A stretch of 64,000 bases of DNA from Clostridiaceae bacterium (GCA_910574345.1 CAJSZV010000005.1:1-64000), one strand, 5' to 3'. Positions 35,188-45,350 are shown, counted from the first letter of the stretch. Numbers and translations: made by a program. Notes: generated by a model not told the origin, from the sequence alone.

Positions 35188-35840
35188 TGAGAAGTCGTTT
35201 TGATGAACAGCTTGCTACGCTTAATAATGAGCTTACGAGGATGGGGGCAATGTGTGAGGAAGCGATTGCAATTGCTTCAAGGGCGCTCTCTGCGGGCGAT
35301 GTGAAGCTGACAGATAAGGTTATATCCCTTGACGGGGAAATTAACCATATGGAGCGCACAATAGAAACGCTGTGCCTGAAACTGTTGTTACAGCAACAGC
35401 CGGTGGCAGGGGATTTGCGCCAGATTTCCGCAGCCCTTAAAATGATTACCGATATGGAGCGTATTGGAACGCAGGCGGCGGACATTGCAGAAATTATTAC
35501 ATTTCTTGACGGGCGGACAGGCGGGGAATGTGAACATATCCGTTTTATGGCTGATGCGGTGAGCCAAATGGTCACAGAAAGCATTGATGCCTTTGTAAAG
35601 CAGGATGTTGCGCTGGCTGATGCGGCGATTGACCGTGACGATGTGGTTGACGATTTATTCCTGCAGGTCAAATCATCATTGATTGAACTGATAGCAGAAA
35701 AGCCGACAAATGGAGGATACGCATTAGATTTACTGATGATTGCCAAATACTTTGAACGTATTGGGGATCATGCGGTAAATATTGCAGAGTGGGTGGCTTT
35801 TTCTGTAACAGGAAAACACAAAGGAGCAGAAAATTTATGA
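35187..35840 (+). CDS. phoU: Phosphate signalling regulator PhoU
   Basis: 217 residues forming two three-helix bundles with the metal-binding repeats ERIGTQAADIAE and ERIGDHAVNIAEW. PhoU connects Pst transport activity to the PhoR kinase, keeping the regulon off when phosphate is plentiful. It overlaps phoB by four bases. Confidence 0.93.
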   Translation: MRSRFDEQLATLNNELTRMGAMCEEAIAIASRALSAGDVKLTDKVISLDGEINHMERTIETLCLKLLLQQQPVAGDLRQISAALKMITDMERIGTQAADIAEIITFLDGRTGGECEHIRFMADAVSQMVTESIDAFVKQDVALADAAIDRDDVVDDLFLQVKSSLIELIAEKPTNGGYALDLLMIAKYFERIGDHAVNIAEWVAFSVTGKHKGAENL

Positions 35841-36514
35841 AAATATGGTGCGTAGAGGACGATGAAAGTATCAGGGATATTGAGGTATACACGCTTAATT
35901 CTACAGATTTTGAAGCAACAGGCTTTTCGGATGCGGCGGCTTTTCGTGATGCGCTGGCCACGGATAAGCCGGATTTGATTATCCTTGATATTATGCTGCC
36001 CGGAGAGGACGGCGTGGAATTGTTGAAATTTCTGAAAGACAGTCCCGACACTTGCAGGATTCCCGTTATCATGGCAACGGCTAAGGGCATGGAGTACGAT
36101 AAAATTCAGAGCCTTGATTTAGGTGCGGACGATTATCTTGTAAAGCCTTTTGGAATGATGGAAATGGTTTCCCGTGTGAAAGCTGTACTTCGCCGATGCA
36201 ATCCCACAGAAGTGGAACATCTTTTGAAGGCAGGCGGCCTTGTTGTCAATTTAGACGAGCATACTGTTACCGTTGACAGAGAAAGGATACAGCTTACTTT
36301 AAAAGAGTTTGAACTTCTCCGTCTGTTCCTCTCTCATCCGGGAATTGCATTTACCCGTGACCAGCTTTTTAATGATGTATGGGGTGCGGATTATATCAGT
36401 GAAACAAGGACGGTTGATATGCATATCCGTACATTGCGTGTGAAGCTGGGGGATTATGGGAAAATGATTGAAACAGTGCGTGGCGTTGGATATAGATTAG
36501 AGGTGCAGGCATGA
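35837..36514 (+). CDS. phoB: OmpR-family response regulator PhoB/PhoP
   Basis: 225 residues: receiver with phosphoacceptor D51 (LIILDIMLPGEDG) and switch lysine in DDYLVKPFG, then a winged helix with LTLKEFELLRLFL and TRTVDMHIRTLRVKLG. ATG 35837 overlaps the phoU stop; a longer in-frame version from 35789 would lie inside phoU. It should bind the Pho-box repeats before pstS. Confidence 0.92.
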   Translation: MKIWCVEDDESIRDIEVYTLNSTDFEATGFSDAAAFRDALATDKPDLIILDIMLPGEDGVELLKFLKDSPDTCRIPVIMATAKGMEYDKIQSLDLGADDYLVKPFGMMEMVSRVKAVLRRCNPTEVEHLLKAGGLVVNLDEHTVTVDRERIQLTLKEFELLRLFLSHPGIAFTRDQLFNDVWGADYISETRTVDMHIRTLRVKLGDYGKMIETVRGVGYRLEVQA

Positions 36515-38190
36515 CAAAGAAAATTTTTAAGTCTATTATGATTGTGGCGGCGGCTGTCCTGATGGCGAGCCTTGTTATCATCATGGGGTGTCTTTACCGT
36601 TATTTCAGTGATGTTCAGGGGAAACAGTTAGAAGATGAGTTGTCTTTGGCAGCCGCAGCCGTTGAGAAGAACGGGCAGGAATATCTTGAGGAATTACAAT
36701 CAAATCAGTACCGTCTGACATGGGTTGCCGGGAACGGCGATGTGATATATGATACACAGTCCGACGAGGAAAGTATGGAAAACCATGCGGACAGGGAGGA
36801 AATCAGGCAGGCATTACAGAACAGCGAAGGAAAAAGCCTGCGCTATTCCACGACACTCCTGGAAAAAACGCTTTACTGTGCCAGAAGGCTTAACGATGGT
36901 TCTGTCCTTAGAATTTCGGTTAGCAGTGCTACTGTTTGGTTGCTTGTATTGGGAATGATACAGCCGATTTTAATTGTGCTTGCCGTGGCCCTTGTGTTGT
37001 CGGGAGTGTTGGCAAGCCGGATTTCCAAACATATCATGGAGCCATTAAACAGCCTTGATTTGGAAAAACCGCTGGAAAATGATACCTATGAAGAATTAGC
37101 GCCCTTATTAAACCGTATCAATAAACAGCATAGGCAGATAGATGTACAGTTGTCGGAACTTCAGAGAAAGAATGATGAGTTTACACAGATTACGCAGGGC
37201 ATGACGGAAGGACTTGTGCTTTTAAATGAAAAAAACATCATTCTGAACATCAATCCCGCAGCATTGAAACTGTTCCATACAAAAAAATCCTGCATAGGTA
37301 AAGATTTTCTGACAGTGGAGCGGAACCATGATGTGAGCCATGCTATACAGGACGCATTTTCAAACGGACACAGCGAAATCCGCATAGAACGTGAGGGAAA
37401 AGAGTATCAGCTCCATGTCAACCGCATTGAATCTAATGGTACTGTAATCGGGGCGGTTGTCCTTGCCTTTGATATAACAGAAGAAGCTTTCGCAGAAAGG
37501 AACAGGCGGGAGTTTACTGCCAATGTATCACATGAACTGAAAACGCCGCTGCAATCAATCATGGGAAGTGCGGAGTTAATGGAGAATGGTCTTGTAAAAC
37601 CGGAGGATATGGCACGTTTTGTAGGGCATATCCGCACAGAGGCAGGGCGGCTTGTAACATTGATTGATGATATTATCCGTTTATCCCAATTAGACGAGGG
37701 GTGCGATATGCCTTTTGAAAATGTTGACTTATATGAGGTTGCAACGGATGTGGCTGCGGGGCTGGCGGATATAGCAGCGATAAAGGATATTGAAATTGCT
37801 GTGACAGGGGAAACAGTCAGGATAAAAAGTGTCCGGCGGTTATTGACGGAAATTATATTTAATCTTTGCGATAATGCTGTCAAATATAATAAAGATGGCG
37901 GTATGGTGGAGGTTTCTGTAAGCAGGGAGGAAAATCAGGCTGTGATCTCTGTAAAGGATTCAGGAATTGGCATTCCGGCGGAACATCAGGCAAGGATATT
38001 TGAGAGGTTTTACAGAGTGGATAAGAGCCGTTCTAAAGAGTCGGGTGGAACGGGGCTGGGACTTTCTATTGTAAAACACGCCGTACAGTATTTGAATGGT
38101 CAGATTGACTTACAGAGCAGCCCTGGAGAAGGAACAATCATACAGATTTTTTTGCAAGAGGATAAAAATGATGTGATGCAGATTTCCTAA
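36511..38190 (+). CDS. phoR: Sensor histidine kinase PhoR
   Basis: 559 residues: membrane helix 9-30, extracytoplasmic part to ~140, second helix 143-167, HAMP-like and PAS region (about 225-325), HisKA with H341 in VSHELKTPLQS, and an ATPase domain with N box FNLCDNAVKYN and G boxes DSGIGIPAEH and GGTGLGLSIV. It is coupled to phoB by a four-base overlap and ends the operon. Confidence 0.93.
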   Translation: MTKKIFKSIMIVAAAVLMASLVIIMGCLYRYFSDVQGKQLEDELSLAAAAVEKNGQEYLEELQSNQYRLTWVAGNGDVIYDTQSDEESMENHADREEIRQALQNSEGKSLRYSTTLLEKTLYCARRLNDGSVLRISVSSATVWLLVLGMIQPILIVLAVALVLSGVLASRISKHIMEPLNSLDLEKPLENDTYEELAPLLNRINKQHRQIDVQLSELQRKNDEFTQITQGMTEGLVLLNEKNIILNINPAALKLFHTKKSCIGKDFLTVERNHDVSHAIQDAFSNGHSEIRIEREGKEYQLHVNRIESNGTVIGAVVLAFDITEEAFAERNRREFTANVSHELKTPLQSIMGSAELMENGLVKPEDMARFVGHIRTEAGRLVTLIDDIIRLSQLDEGCDMPFENVDLYEVATDVAAGLADIAAIKDIEIAVTGETVRIKSVRRLLTEIIFNLCDNAVKYNKDGGMVEVSVSREENQAVISVKDSGIGIPAEHQARIFERFYRVDKSRSKESGGTGLGLSIVKHAVQYLNGQIDLQSSPGEGTIIQIFLQEDKNDVMQIS

Positions 38191-38538
38191 AAAATTCAAA
38201 TTTTACATAAATTATACAAAACATAGCTTTTAGATTTTACAAAGAAGTCATAAGATTAGTTTTATATATTCAATACAAACGCTAATGGTGGTTGATAATG
38301 CAATCTTTATGACATAAATATGTAATTCATAAATTAGGGAATAGTGGTTTTATTTGAGTATAAAACGCTGTTCTCTTTTTTTGTAAAAGATGGCAGAGAG
38401 GGACAGGTCATGTTTAGAAAAAAACAAAAACTGTATATATGCAAAAAACGAAAAATACGGAATGGTTATACACATCAAGGTGTACTGCAAGGAAGGTTGA
38501 AACTTACCTGCGGTACACCTTTTTTGTTGGTGTGAAAT
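38191..38538 (+). other. Non-coding region after phoR with a Pho-box-like repeat
   Basis: No gene is supported. TTTACA (38202-38207) and TATACA (38213-38218) are 11 bp apart, again Pho-box-like, and a TTTTACAAAG follows near 38235. They could control a gene that was removed when the adjacent element joined here. The sequence is strongly AT-rich up to the terminator at 38477. Confidence 0.4.
38477..38527 (+). terminator. Rho-independent terminator
   Basis: AAGGTGTAC (38477-38485) pairs with GTACACCTT (38513-38521) and is followed by a T run. The 27-base loop is long. It shields the phosphate operon from the mobile element to the right. Confidence 0.7.
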
Positions 38539-38832
38539 TTGTCTGATTTTAGATGTTATTGCAGTTTTGAACCAGAAAAAGAGCCAGCGCAGGCAGCAGA
38601 TCATGCTGTGCATGAATCCGACGGAAAGGAAAAAGAGACTGCTTCCAGAGAAGGGAACGTACCGGAAATGACACCGAAAGCAGACAATCCGGCAAGGGAG
38701 TCGGGGACAGGCAGAAAAGAGTCTGTGCTGAAAGCACTTCGGGAACGGCAGGCCAAGCTAAAAGAACAGGAGCAGGAAAAACAGCCGAGGGATAAAACAC
38801 AGTCAAGAAAGAAAGGGGAACAGGATTTATGA
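38539..38832 (+). pseudogene. C-terminal remnant of a conjugative-element protein
   Basis: 97 codons from a TTG with no ribosome binding site. The charged tail ending ESVLKALRERQAKLKEQEQE and then RKKGEQDL is the usual C-terminus of DUF4316/YodL-type proteins that precede TTRAP in gut integrative elements. The domains before it are missing, so this marks the left joint of the second element. The stop overlaps the TTRAP start (ATGA). Confidence 0.5.
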
Positions 38833-39062
38833 GAAAAGTAACTTTTGAACAAAATGAGATGTTAGTAATGGCGATGTTTGATGCCGGGAACCGGAAACAT
38901 ACGTTAGAGAGGATTGAAGAAGTAATCCCCAATGTTCAGGATGATGAGGAAGTCTTGCCTTTGGTAGTAAATACCATTGAAAAAATGAAAAGAATTTCAG
39001 ACGCAGAATTTCATAAGCTGGATCTGGAACCGTATAAGCAGGAGCCGGAGGATGAGGAATGA
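38829..39062 (+). CDS. Transposon-transfer assisting protein (TTRAP family)
   Basis: 77 residues: KVTFEQNEMLVMAMFDAGNR and ISDAEFHKLDLEPYKQEPED are the conserved ends of the TTRAP family (PF14203), small acidic proteins encoded by conjugative transposons and thought to help transfer. It overlaps its neighbours by four bases on both sides. Confidence 0.75.
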   Translation: MRKVTFEQNEMLVMAMFDAGNRKHTLERIEEVIPNVQDDEEVLPLVVNTIEKMKRISDAEFHKLDLEPYKQEPEDEE

Positions 39063-39916
39063 AGCTGAATCAATTTGCGGTCTATCAGCTGAAAATGAGT
39101 GCGGAGACAAGGAAACTTTGTTTCCGCACTTATCAGAATTTGGTAGATGAAAATATAGCGGTAAGGGTAGAAAACTACGATCAGGTGTATCTGGCAGCCG
39201 CACGTTTGGATGATTCAGCGGAAAAGATATGGCAAAGACTTCAGGATAAACCGCCTAGAAAGTTCAAAGGGTATCATTCCATCAGCGTGAGTGATGTGCT
39301 GGTCTATAATAAGGAAGGAGTCATTACTTCCTATTACATAGATAAAGACCGGCTCATTGTGCTTGCCGGCTTCATCCGTCTCAATTCTTCCAGTGCTCTG
39401 ATTTCTATGGAGACAGATGATTTTAAGGTTGAGGGAACAAAGGGAAACTGGATTGCTGCGGATGAAATCATCGTTGACGGAAGGCAGTTCTTTCTTTTGC
39501 AGAATGATGTGTATAAAGATGATGTTCCCTATGTAGTTGTATCGGAGGACGGTAAGATAGTTACGGATGAAAGCAAAGGGTTTGATGAAATCACCATTCA
39601 GAAACTCAGGGATTTCCTGCATCCGCAGGAAAAGCCCCTGCCGGTGCCGGAGAAACCACAGATGGAGCAATGGCAGAAATATTATGAAAACGGGGAATAT
39701 CTCCGGAGTGCGGAAATGACAGAAGAACAAAACTATAACATGATTGACAGCAGGATGAATAATATTTCCAGTGCGAAGCAATCAAAGCAGACAGGGAAAG
39801 GCAGGACTTCCGTTCTGGAGAAGCTGCACCGCAAACAGAAAGAGATCGCAATCCGAAGTGGAAAACAACAGCCGGAACAGGTTATGGGAGCAGATATGGA
39901 GCGGAACCGGAAATAG
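39059..39916 (+). CDS. YodL-domain protein of an integrative element
   Basis: 285 residues. The N-terminal ~105 (FAVYQLKMSAETRKLCFRTY, DQVYLAAARL, FKGYHSISVSDVLVY) are a YodL domain; the middle has a second small domain (DDFKVEGTKGNWIAADEIIV) and the C-terminus is a charged tail (RTSVLEKLHRKQKEIAIRSG). The role is unknown; such proteins are common passengers of Lachnospiraceae mobilizable elements. Confidence 0.7.
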   Translation: MKLNQFAVYQLKMSAETRKLCFRTYQNLVDENIAVRVENYDQVYLAAARLDDSAEKIWQRLQDKPPRKFKGYHSISVSDVLVYNKEGVITSYYIDKDRLIVLAGFIRLNSSSALISMETDDFKVEGTKGNWIAADEIIVDGRQFFLLQNDVYKDDVPYVVVSEDGKIVTDESKGFDEITIQKLRDFLHPQEKPLPVPEKPQMEQWQKYYENGEYLRSAEMTEEQNYNMIDSRMNNISSAKQSKQTGKGRTSVLEKLHRKQKEIAIRSGKQQPEQVMGADMERNRK

Positions 39917-40057
39917 GAAAAAGAAGGATGCCAGGCAAAGAGGGAGTTTTCTATTTGCCTGGTATTCTTTTGTGTTATATGGTATGCTGATTTTCAAAAG
40001 GGATGTATGATTATAATTTTCATAACGACAGTTGGATGATAGAAAAGGGCGGAATGC

Positions 40058-40549
40058 ATGGGCAGAAAAAAGAATGGAACGACAAAAACGCAAAGAAAAG
40101 AAATCAGGCTGCAGAAAGCGAGGCAGTGGATATTAACTTACAATGGAACACCGAAACATATGGCAAAGCACTACAGAAAGAGGTTTCATGTTGATATTAC
40201 CACAGCGGTTTGTGACCTGCAGGATATTGGTGTGGAATTTACACAGGAATATTTAGATGCTGTAAAGCGGAGTGAGGAAGAACGTATCCGCCAGAAACGT
40301 TTAGAAAAAGAGCGAAAGGTACAGCAGGAACAGGATTTCTTGTATGAAGATTCAGATGATGTGTATGCGTTTATTGCCGGATATACAGGTGGTGGTGTTC
40401 CGTATGGAATTACGTGGGAGGAGCTTGGGCTTGAACCATATGCGTCTTATGAAGAACTCATGGAGGCATATGATCGGCGAGACAGGCAAAGAGAAGATGG
40501 GATGTTTGAGGAAGATGAGGAGTTCTGGGATGAGGAGGATTTATACTGA
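40058..40549 (+). CDS. Hypothetical mobile-element protein
   Basis: 163 residues: a basic N-terminus (GRKKNGTTKTQRKEIRLQKA), a possible helix-turn-helix-like middle (TPKHMAKHYRKRFHVDITTA) and a strongly acidic C-terminus ending EEDEEFWDEEDLY. Seen next to TTRAP/YodL genes, so probably element-encoded; possibly a DNA-binding regulator. Function not recognised. Confidence 0.55.
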   Translation: MGRKKNGTTKTQRKEIRLQKARQWILTYNGTPKHMAKHYRKRFHVDITTAVCDLQDIGVEFTQEYLDAVKRSEEERIRQKRLEKERKVQQEQDFLYEDSDDVYAFIAGYTGGGVPYGITWEELGLEPYASYEELMEAYDRRDRQREDGMFEEDEEFWDEEDLY

Positions 40550-40667
40550 AAGCAGAAATTTGAAATTAAACAGCACGGCTTGTAAACCTCAAATTGCTAT
40601 GGTATGATATAAGTACCGGAAGAATACTTTGCTGGTAATGCGGTATATAATAAAGGTGGTGAATCCT

Positions 40668-41618
40668 TTGGGAGTAAAAGATACAGTAACAACAAAATAT
40701 ATGCGACAGAATGAAATCTTTGCTGACGCCTTTAATTATTTTGTATATGGCGGCGAGCAGGTGATCAATCCGGAAAGCCTGGAGGAACTCGATACTCGTG
40801 AGATAGATGTCCCTTATGGTGGAGAGAAAGGTGCGAAGCAGCCGGTGCAGAAAACCAGGGATGTTATCAAATCTGTCATTGCGATGATGGATAAACGTAC
40901 CGCTTATCTTCTTCTGGCAATCGAGAATCAGTCAAATATCCATTATGCGATGCCAGTTAAAAATATGGTCTATGATGCTTTACAATATGCGAAGCAGGTA
41001 GAAGCGGCGATGGCTTCCCATAAAATGTCTGGTGATTATAAGGGTGTAGATAGTGACGAATATCTGTCAGGTTTTATGAAAGAAGATCGGCTGTTACCCG
41101 TGGTAACATTGGTCATATATTTTGATTCAAAAGAGTGGGATGGCCCGTTATCTATTCATGAAATGTTTGATAAACAGGATGCGAGGGTGCTTGCGCTGGT
41201 TCCTGATTATAAGATTAACTTGCTTGCACCGGCTTCGATAGAAGATGAAGATTTTGGAAAATTCCAGAGTTCTTTGAAAGAAGTGTTGTCATTTATCAAG
41301 TATGCAAGAGACAAGGATGAATTGAAAAAGGTATTGGATGCAGACGAATCTTTCCGCCATTTGGGGAGAGAAGAAGTGGATGTATTAAATGCCTGCGTAG
41401 GTGCAAAGATAGCAGTCAAAGAAGGTGAGGAGGCGATTGATGTGTGTTTGGCAATACAACAAATGAATGAGGAAGCGGCTCAGAAGGAAAGAATTTCTAC
41501 ACTGTCCGCTAACATTAAGAACCTTATGGAAAAAATGGGATGGTCTGCGGAACAGTCTATGGATGTATTAAGCGTTTCCGACAGTGACCGAAGGGCGCTT
41601 TGGCAGTTGCTTAAATAA
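40668..41618 (+). CDS. Rpn/PD-(D/E)XK nuclease-type protein
   Basis: 316 residues from TTG 40668, which follows AAAGGTGGTG at the right distance; the longer frame from 40629 has no such site. MRQNEIFADAFNYFVYGGEQ, AYLLLAIENQSNIHYAMP and VVTLVIYFDSKEWDGP (motifs AIENQS and YFDSKEWDG) are the signatures of the Rpn-like transposase/nuclease family in Clostridia; the ExQ in IENQ fits the nuclease site. The C-terminal NIKNLMEKMGWSAEQSMDVL is the usual ending. Confidence 0.75.
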   Translation: MGVKDTVTTKYMRQNEIFADAFNYFVYGGEQVINPESLEELDTREIDVPYGGEKGAKQPVQKTRDVIKSVIAMMDKRTAYLLLAIENQSNIHYAMPVKNMVYDALQYAKQVEAAMASHKMSGDYKGVDSDEYLSGFMKEDRLLPVVTLVIYFDSKEWDGPLSIHEMFDKQDARVLALVPDYKINLLAPASIEDEDFGKFQSSLKEVLSFIKYARDKDELKKVLDADESFRHLGREEVDVLNACVGAKIAVKEGEEAIDVCLAIQQMNEEAAQKERISTLSANIKNLMEKMGWSAEQSMDVLSVSDSDRRALWQLLK

Positions 41619-41783
41619 AATGCAGAATGAGCCGGGCAGTATCAATCAAACAAATACTGCCCGTTTTTTACACTAGGAAATATCATGATTGGTAATGTAA
41701 ATTAATTTGTGTCTTTGGTAAAAAATGGCTCCTTTTTGGTAAGAATTAAGATATGACAATTCTTTTTGAAAAGGAGTATTTTT

Positions 41784-42998
41784 ATGCCAGTTGCAAAGGA
41801 ACAAATCCGACAAATTATTTCAGAAAACAACATCAACAGCGTCGCGGATGTCTATACTCTCTTGAAAGACAGTTTCAAGGATATTCTTCAGGAGCTTATG
41901 GAAGCGGAGATGAATGCTGCTCTTGGGTATGAAAAAAATCAAAAGGGTAATCTGCCCACCGATAACAAGAGAAATGGACACTCTACGAAAACTCTCAAAA
42001 GCCAGTATGGGGAATTTCAGGTAGATATTCCCAGAGACCGGAATGGTGAATTCGAACCGAAACTCATTCCTAAATATCAGCGTGATATCTCAGGTATTGA
42101 GGAAAAGGTGATCTCCCTTTATGGCCGTGGAATGAGCACAAGGGATATCCATGACCAGCTACAAGACCTCTATGGTATTGAGATATCGGCAGAGATGGTC
42201 AGTAAGATAACCGATAAGATTCTTCCTGCGGTCAAAGAATGGCAGGCACGCCCGCTAAACCCTGTCTACCCTTTTGTCTTCATGGACTGCATCCATTACA
42301 AAGTACGGGAAGACGGAAGGATTCTCAGCCGTGCCGCATATGTAGTGCTGGGTGTGACGGTGGAGGGTTACAAAGACATCCTTAGCATTACTGTGGGGGC
42401 AAATGAGACCAGCAAGTTTTGGCTGGGGATGCTCAATGACCTAAGAAACCGTGGTGTGAAAGAGGTACTGTTCTTCTGTGTAGATGGGCTTCCGGGCTTT
42501 AAAGATGCAATTCAGGCTGTTTATCCGTAGGCTGAGATACAGCGGTGTGTCATCCATATGCTGCGTAACTCTTTTAAATATGTGAATTACAATGACCTGA
42601 AGAAGTTCTCCTCTGATTTCAAGGCGGTATACAATGCCCCGAATGAGACTGCCGCACTTTCGGAGTTGGAAAATATAAAAGAGAAGTGGGGAAAGAAATA
42701 TCCCTATGCGATCAGTAATTGGGAAAACAACTGGGAGGATGTCAGCTCCTTCTTTCAGTTCTCTGGAGATATCCGGCGAATCATGTACACGACAAATATC
42801 ATAGAAGGACTGAACCGGCAATACCGGAAAGTGACAAAGACAAAAAGTGTATTTCCAAGTGATGTTTCACTGGAAAAAATGCTGTATCTGGCAAGTGAAA
42901 ATGTCATAAAGAAATGGACCCAGAGATACCGTAACTGGGATCAGGTACTGAACCAGCTGATTGTACTTTACGGTGAAAGGCTTACTCAGTATCTCTAA
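41784..42998 (+). pseudogene. IS256-family transposase with in-frame amber codon
   Basis: ATG 41784 (AAGGAG upstream) to 42998 is one frame of about 403 codons with a single TAG at 42528-42530, between QAVYP and AEIQRCVIH. In relatives this position is usually lysine (AAG to TAG is one change). The catalytic residues are D in FMDCIHYKV, D in FCVDGLPGFKDA and E in TTNIIEGLNRQYR, so both halves are otherwise intact. Translation stops before the last catalytic residue, so the copy should be inactive. Terminal repeats were not identified. Confidence 0.85.
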
Positions 42999-42999
42999 A

Positions 43000-43309
43000 A
43001 AAAGAGCCGGAGCGGCAGATTGATTTGGACTGACCGTTCCGACCTTATTCTTTCGGCATTAGTATTATTACCAGAAATGTCCAAACTTATTCCAGAGGTT
43101 GGGTGTGGGCGGCGCCCGCATTTTAAGTAATTCATACTAATGTCTTAATTGTAATGCCAAAAAATAGAAAAAAAGTATAAACAGAACAAATCTGGTAATA
43201 CTATAATTAGAAAAGAAATTCGACACCATTAAGAAACCGTTATCGACAAGAATCTTATACATATCCAATTCTTATCAGGAAAAATCATTTTCTATAGACA
43301 CAGAAATTT
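43000..43309. other. Non-coding region between IS256 and the relaxase gene
   Basis: AT-rich, 310 bases, no supported gene. It should contain the right end of the IS256 copy, but I could not match it to a left end. Confidence 0.35.
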
Positions 43310-44986
43310 TTACATCCTCTCATGATTTGGGGTACGGTCAGATTCTAACGTATGTGGCTGTCCGAGGATGCTGTCCACATTGTAGCAGACTGTCCGTAGC
43401 TCTTGCTGGTATTCCTTGAAATAATGATAGGTGTCATATTGGGCTGACCGCTTTATGGTCAGTTTTTCTTTTTCAGCCTTTAGTGACTTCATGGATGGAA
43501 TTTTCCCATCAGCATTTTTCTCTTTTAAAAATTTGACTGCAGATTCATAAAGCTCAATTTCCGTCTGGTGTTCCTGACGGAATTTTTTCTTATTTCTGGA
43601 TTTCAGCATTTGTGCAAAACCCGGTTTGTTGGCAAGATACTGTCCAGTATAATGAATCTGTTGATTGATATTTTTTAAACTTGCTTCGGTAGCCTTGACT
43701 GCTTTCCTGGATTCCTTGCACTTTTCAGAAATATCATCAAAAGTCAGTTGTAGATTTTCCCTGGTGTCATAGTGGTGCTCCTGCACATAGGCAATGGTTT
43801 TCGCCATTTGCTGTAAGTTAGAGATCTTTATTTTCTGTGCATAGGCATGACTTTGCTGCGCCTTCACATTGTTCTGGAGGTCAACAACCAGTCGTAAATC
43901 GGACTTAATAAATAGGATAGCAACCGGATCGGAAGAATAATCATAATCAGGATTGTATTCAAAAAAGCTGTGTTTCTTTTCTTGCGGATTGGCAGGAGGT
44001 TCCGGCAAATGTTCTGTTTCTGAAATGTCCGGTGTCTCCTCCAAACGATTCTGGTTTTGTTCAAATAATTCCATGAGGTAATCTTTGCAGTAATGTGTCC
44101 CCAGTGCCCGGTCAGTGATATTCCGGTCACGATCAGGGTGGAGATAACTAAAACGTCCCCTGCGGTCTGTAAGCGTGATATGATATTTTTCCCTCAGCCC
44201 GTTTTTGAAATCTTCCAGATTTTTTGATTGGGAAGCGATGTCTTTTATGGCATCCCGTAAAAATTGTTTCTGCGTTTGAAAGGTTGTCCGGCGTGGCTTC
44301 ATGCCATCGGCTATAATCTGTTCGTTGCGCTTATCCAAATTTTCCTGTCCTCTGCGGGCTGCCCAGTATTCCTTCTGGGTGATTTTATTCTTTGATGGGG
44401 AGAGCAGATCAACCTGATAAAGATTTTCCCTGTGGCATATATCCATGACCGATTGCTGCAGGTGTTTCAGATAATCATTTGTTAAATGGTGCTTGTAACC
44501 GGCACGGCTGTCACAGGGTCGCTCCATGAATGGTTGTTGTTCAACATCCAGTTTGCGGAGAGAGTTAATAATAATATGGACGTGGATATTTCCGCTTCCA
44601 TTGTGACCGTCCGTATGCGTACAGACGAGAGCCTGATGACCGGGAAAATTCTTTTTTGCATATTCCATTCCCAGGGCTTGTGCCTGTTCTTCGGTCAGGC
44701 CATGATCGTCTTTATCCTTCGGATCAAAGCTTAAAATGTAATGATGGGATTTGATGTCAGCATAGTGCTGGTTTTTGTGATACTGGGCGTTGAGCTTTTC
44801 GCACTCTTTGTCAAAGAGCATAGGCTCGCAGTTAATGCCGTCTATGTAATATTCTTCCCTTAATATCATGTGCCCGTTTTCGTTCAGGATGGGCTTCATG
44901 GTGAACTCATCATGCTGGAACAGCATATATTCAATGATCTGACTGTAATCAGCGTTTTTGCTTGCGATATGTTTCAACACTGCCAT
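43310..44986 (-). CDS. MobL-type relaxase
   Basis: 558 residues. The N-terminal ~330 are the DNA-nicking domain with KSHHYILSFDPKD, the metal-binding GNIHVHIIINS, and RENLYQVDLL; the rest is coiled-coil rich (EKCKESRKAVKATEASLKNI). It would cut oriT and lead the DNA strand into a recipient. ATG 44986 is chosen because the sequence then aligns with the relaxase at 20591. The start overlaps mobC by 38 bases. This copy appears complete. Confidence 0.85.
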   Translation of the reverse strand: MAVLKHIASKNADYSQIIEYMLFQHDEFTMKPILNENGHMILREEYYIDGINCEPMLFDKECEKLNAQYHKNQHYADIKSHHYILSFDPKDKDDHGLTEEQAQALGMEYAKKNFPGHQALVCTHTDGHNGSGNIHVHIIINSLRKLDVEQQPFMERPCDSRAGYKHHLTNDYLKHLQQSVMDICHRENLYQVDLLSPSKNKITQKEYWAARRGQENLDKRNEQIIADGMKPRRTTFQTQKQFLRDAIKDIASQSKNLEDFKNGLREKYHITLTDRRGRFSYLHPDRDRNITDRALGTHYCKDYLMELFEQNQNRLEETPDISETEHLPEPPANPQEKKHSFFEYNPDYDYSSDPVAILFIKSDLRLVVDLQNNVKAQQSHAYAQKIKISNLQQMAKTIAYVQEHHYDTRENLQLTFDDISEKCKESRKAVKATEASLKNINQQIHYTGQYLANKPGFAQMLKSRNKKKFRQEHQTEIELYESAVKFLKEKNADGKIPSMKSLKAEKEKLTIKRSAQYDTYHYFKEYQQELRTVCYNVDSILGQPHTLESDRTPNHERM

Positions 44987-45350
44987 GATAATTACCTGCC
45001 ATTTCTGCAATCTCTTTTCTCATATCAAAAATCTGAGAGATACATTCATGTATTTCATCCTGCATTGCCTTTGAGCGGATGCCGCCCATGTGGAAATACC
45101 GTGCGATCTGATTTAGGTTGCTCCCAATTTTTCCAAACTCTGCGGTCAGCTTTTGTAGCTCCGGCACATCGGCAACCACTTCATATGTAATGTTCACCAT
45201 TCCATGTAATAACTGTTTGCGGATGTAAGCGGAACGTGATAAGCCTGCCTCATACGAGACTCTGGTTATTAACTCAAACTCTGCATCTGACAGACGAAGG
45301 GTAATGTGGTGGGAGCGTTTTATTTCTGTGTCTTTTTCTGGTCTTGCCAT
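44949..45350 (-). CDS. mobC: MobC relaxosome accessory protein
   Basis: 133 residues with ribbon-helix-helix ITLRLSDAEFELITRVSYEA and LSRSAYIRKQLL, then the MobC core KLTAEFGKIGSNLNQIARYF. GGAGAG precedes the ATG. The candidate oriT lies 160-245 bases upstream. Confidence 0.88.
   Translation of the reverse strand: MARPEKDTEIKRSHHITLRLSDAEFELITRVSYEAGLSRSAYIRKQLLHGMVNITYEVVADVPELQKLTAEFGKIGSNLNQIARYFHMGGIRSKAMQDEIHECISQIFDMRKEIAEMAGNYHGSVETYRKQKR

Noticed and set aside
7004-42530. Pyrrolysine or amber recoding explaining the TAG codons
   Set aside because: Only two TAG interruptions, both in mobile or defence genes prone to decay, and no pyl genes or tRNA are in the window.
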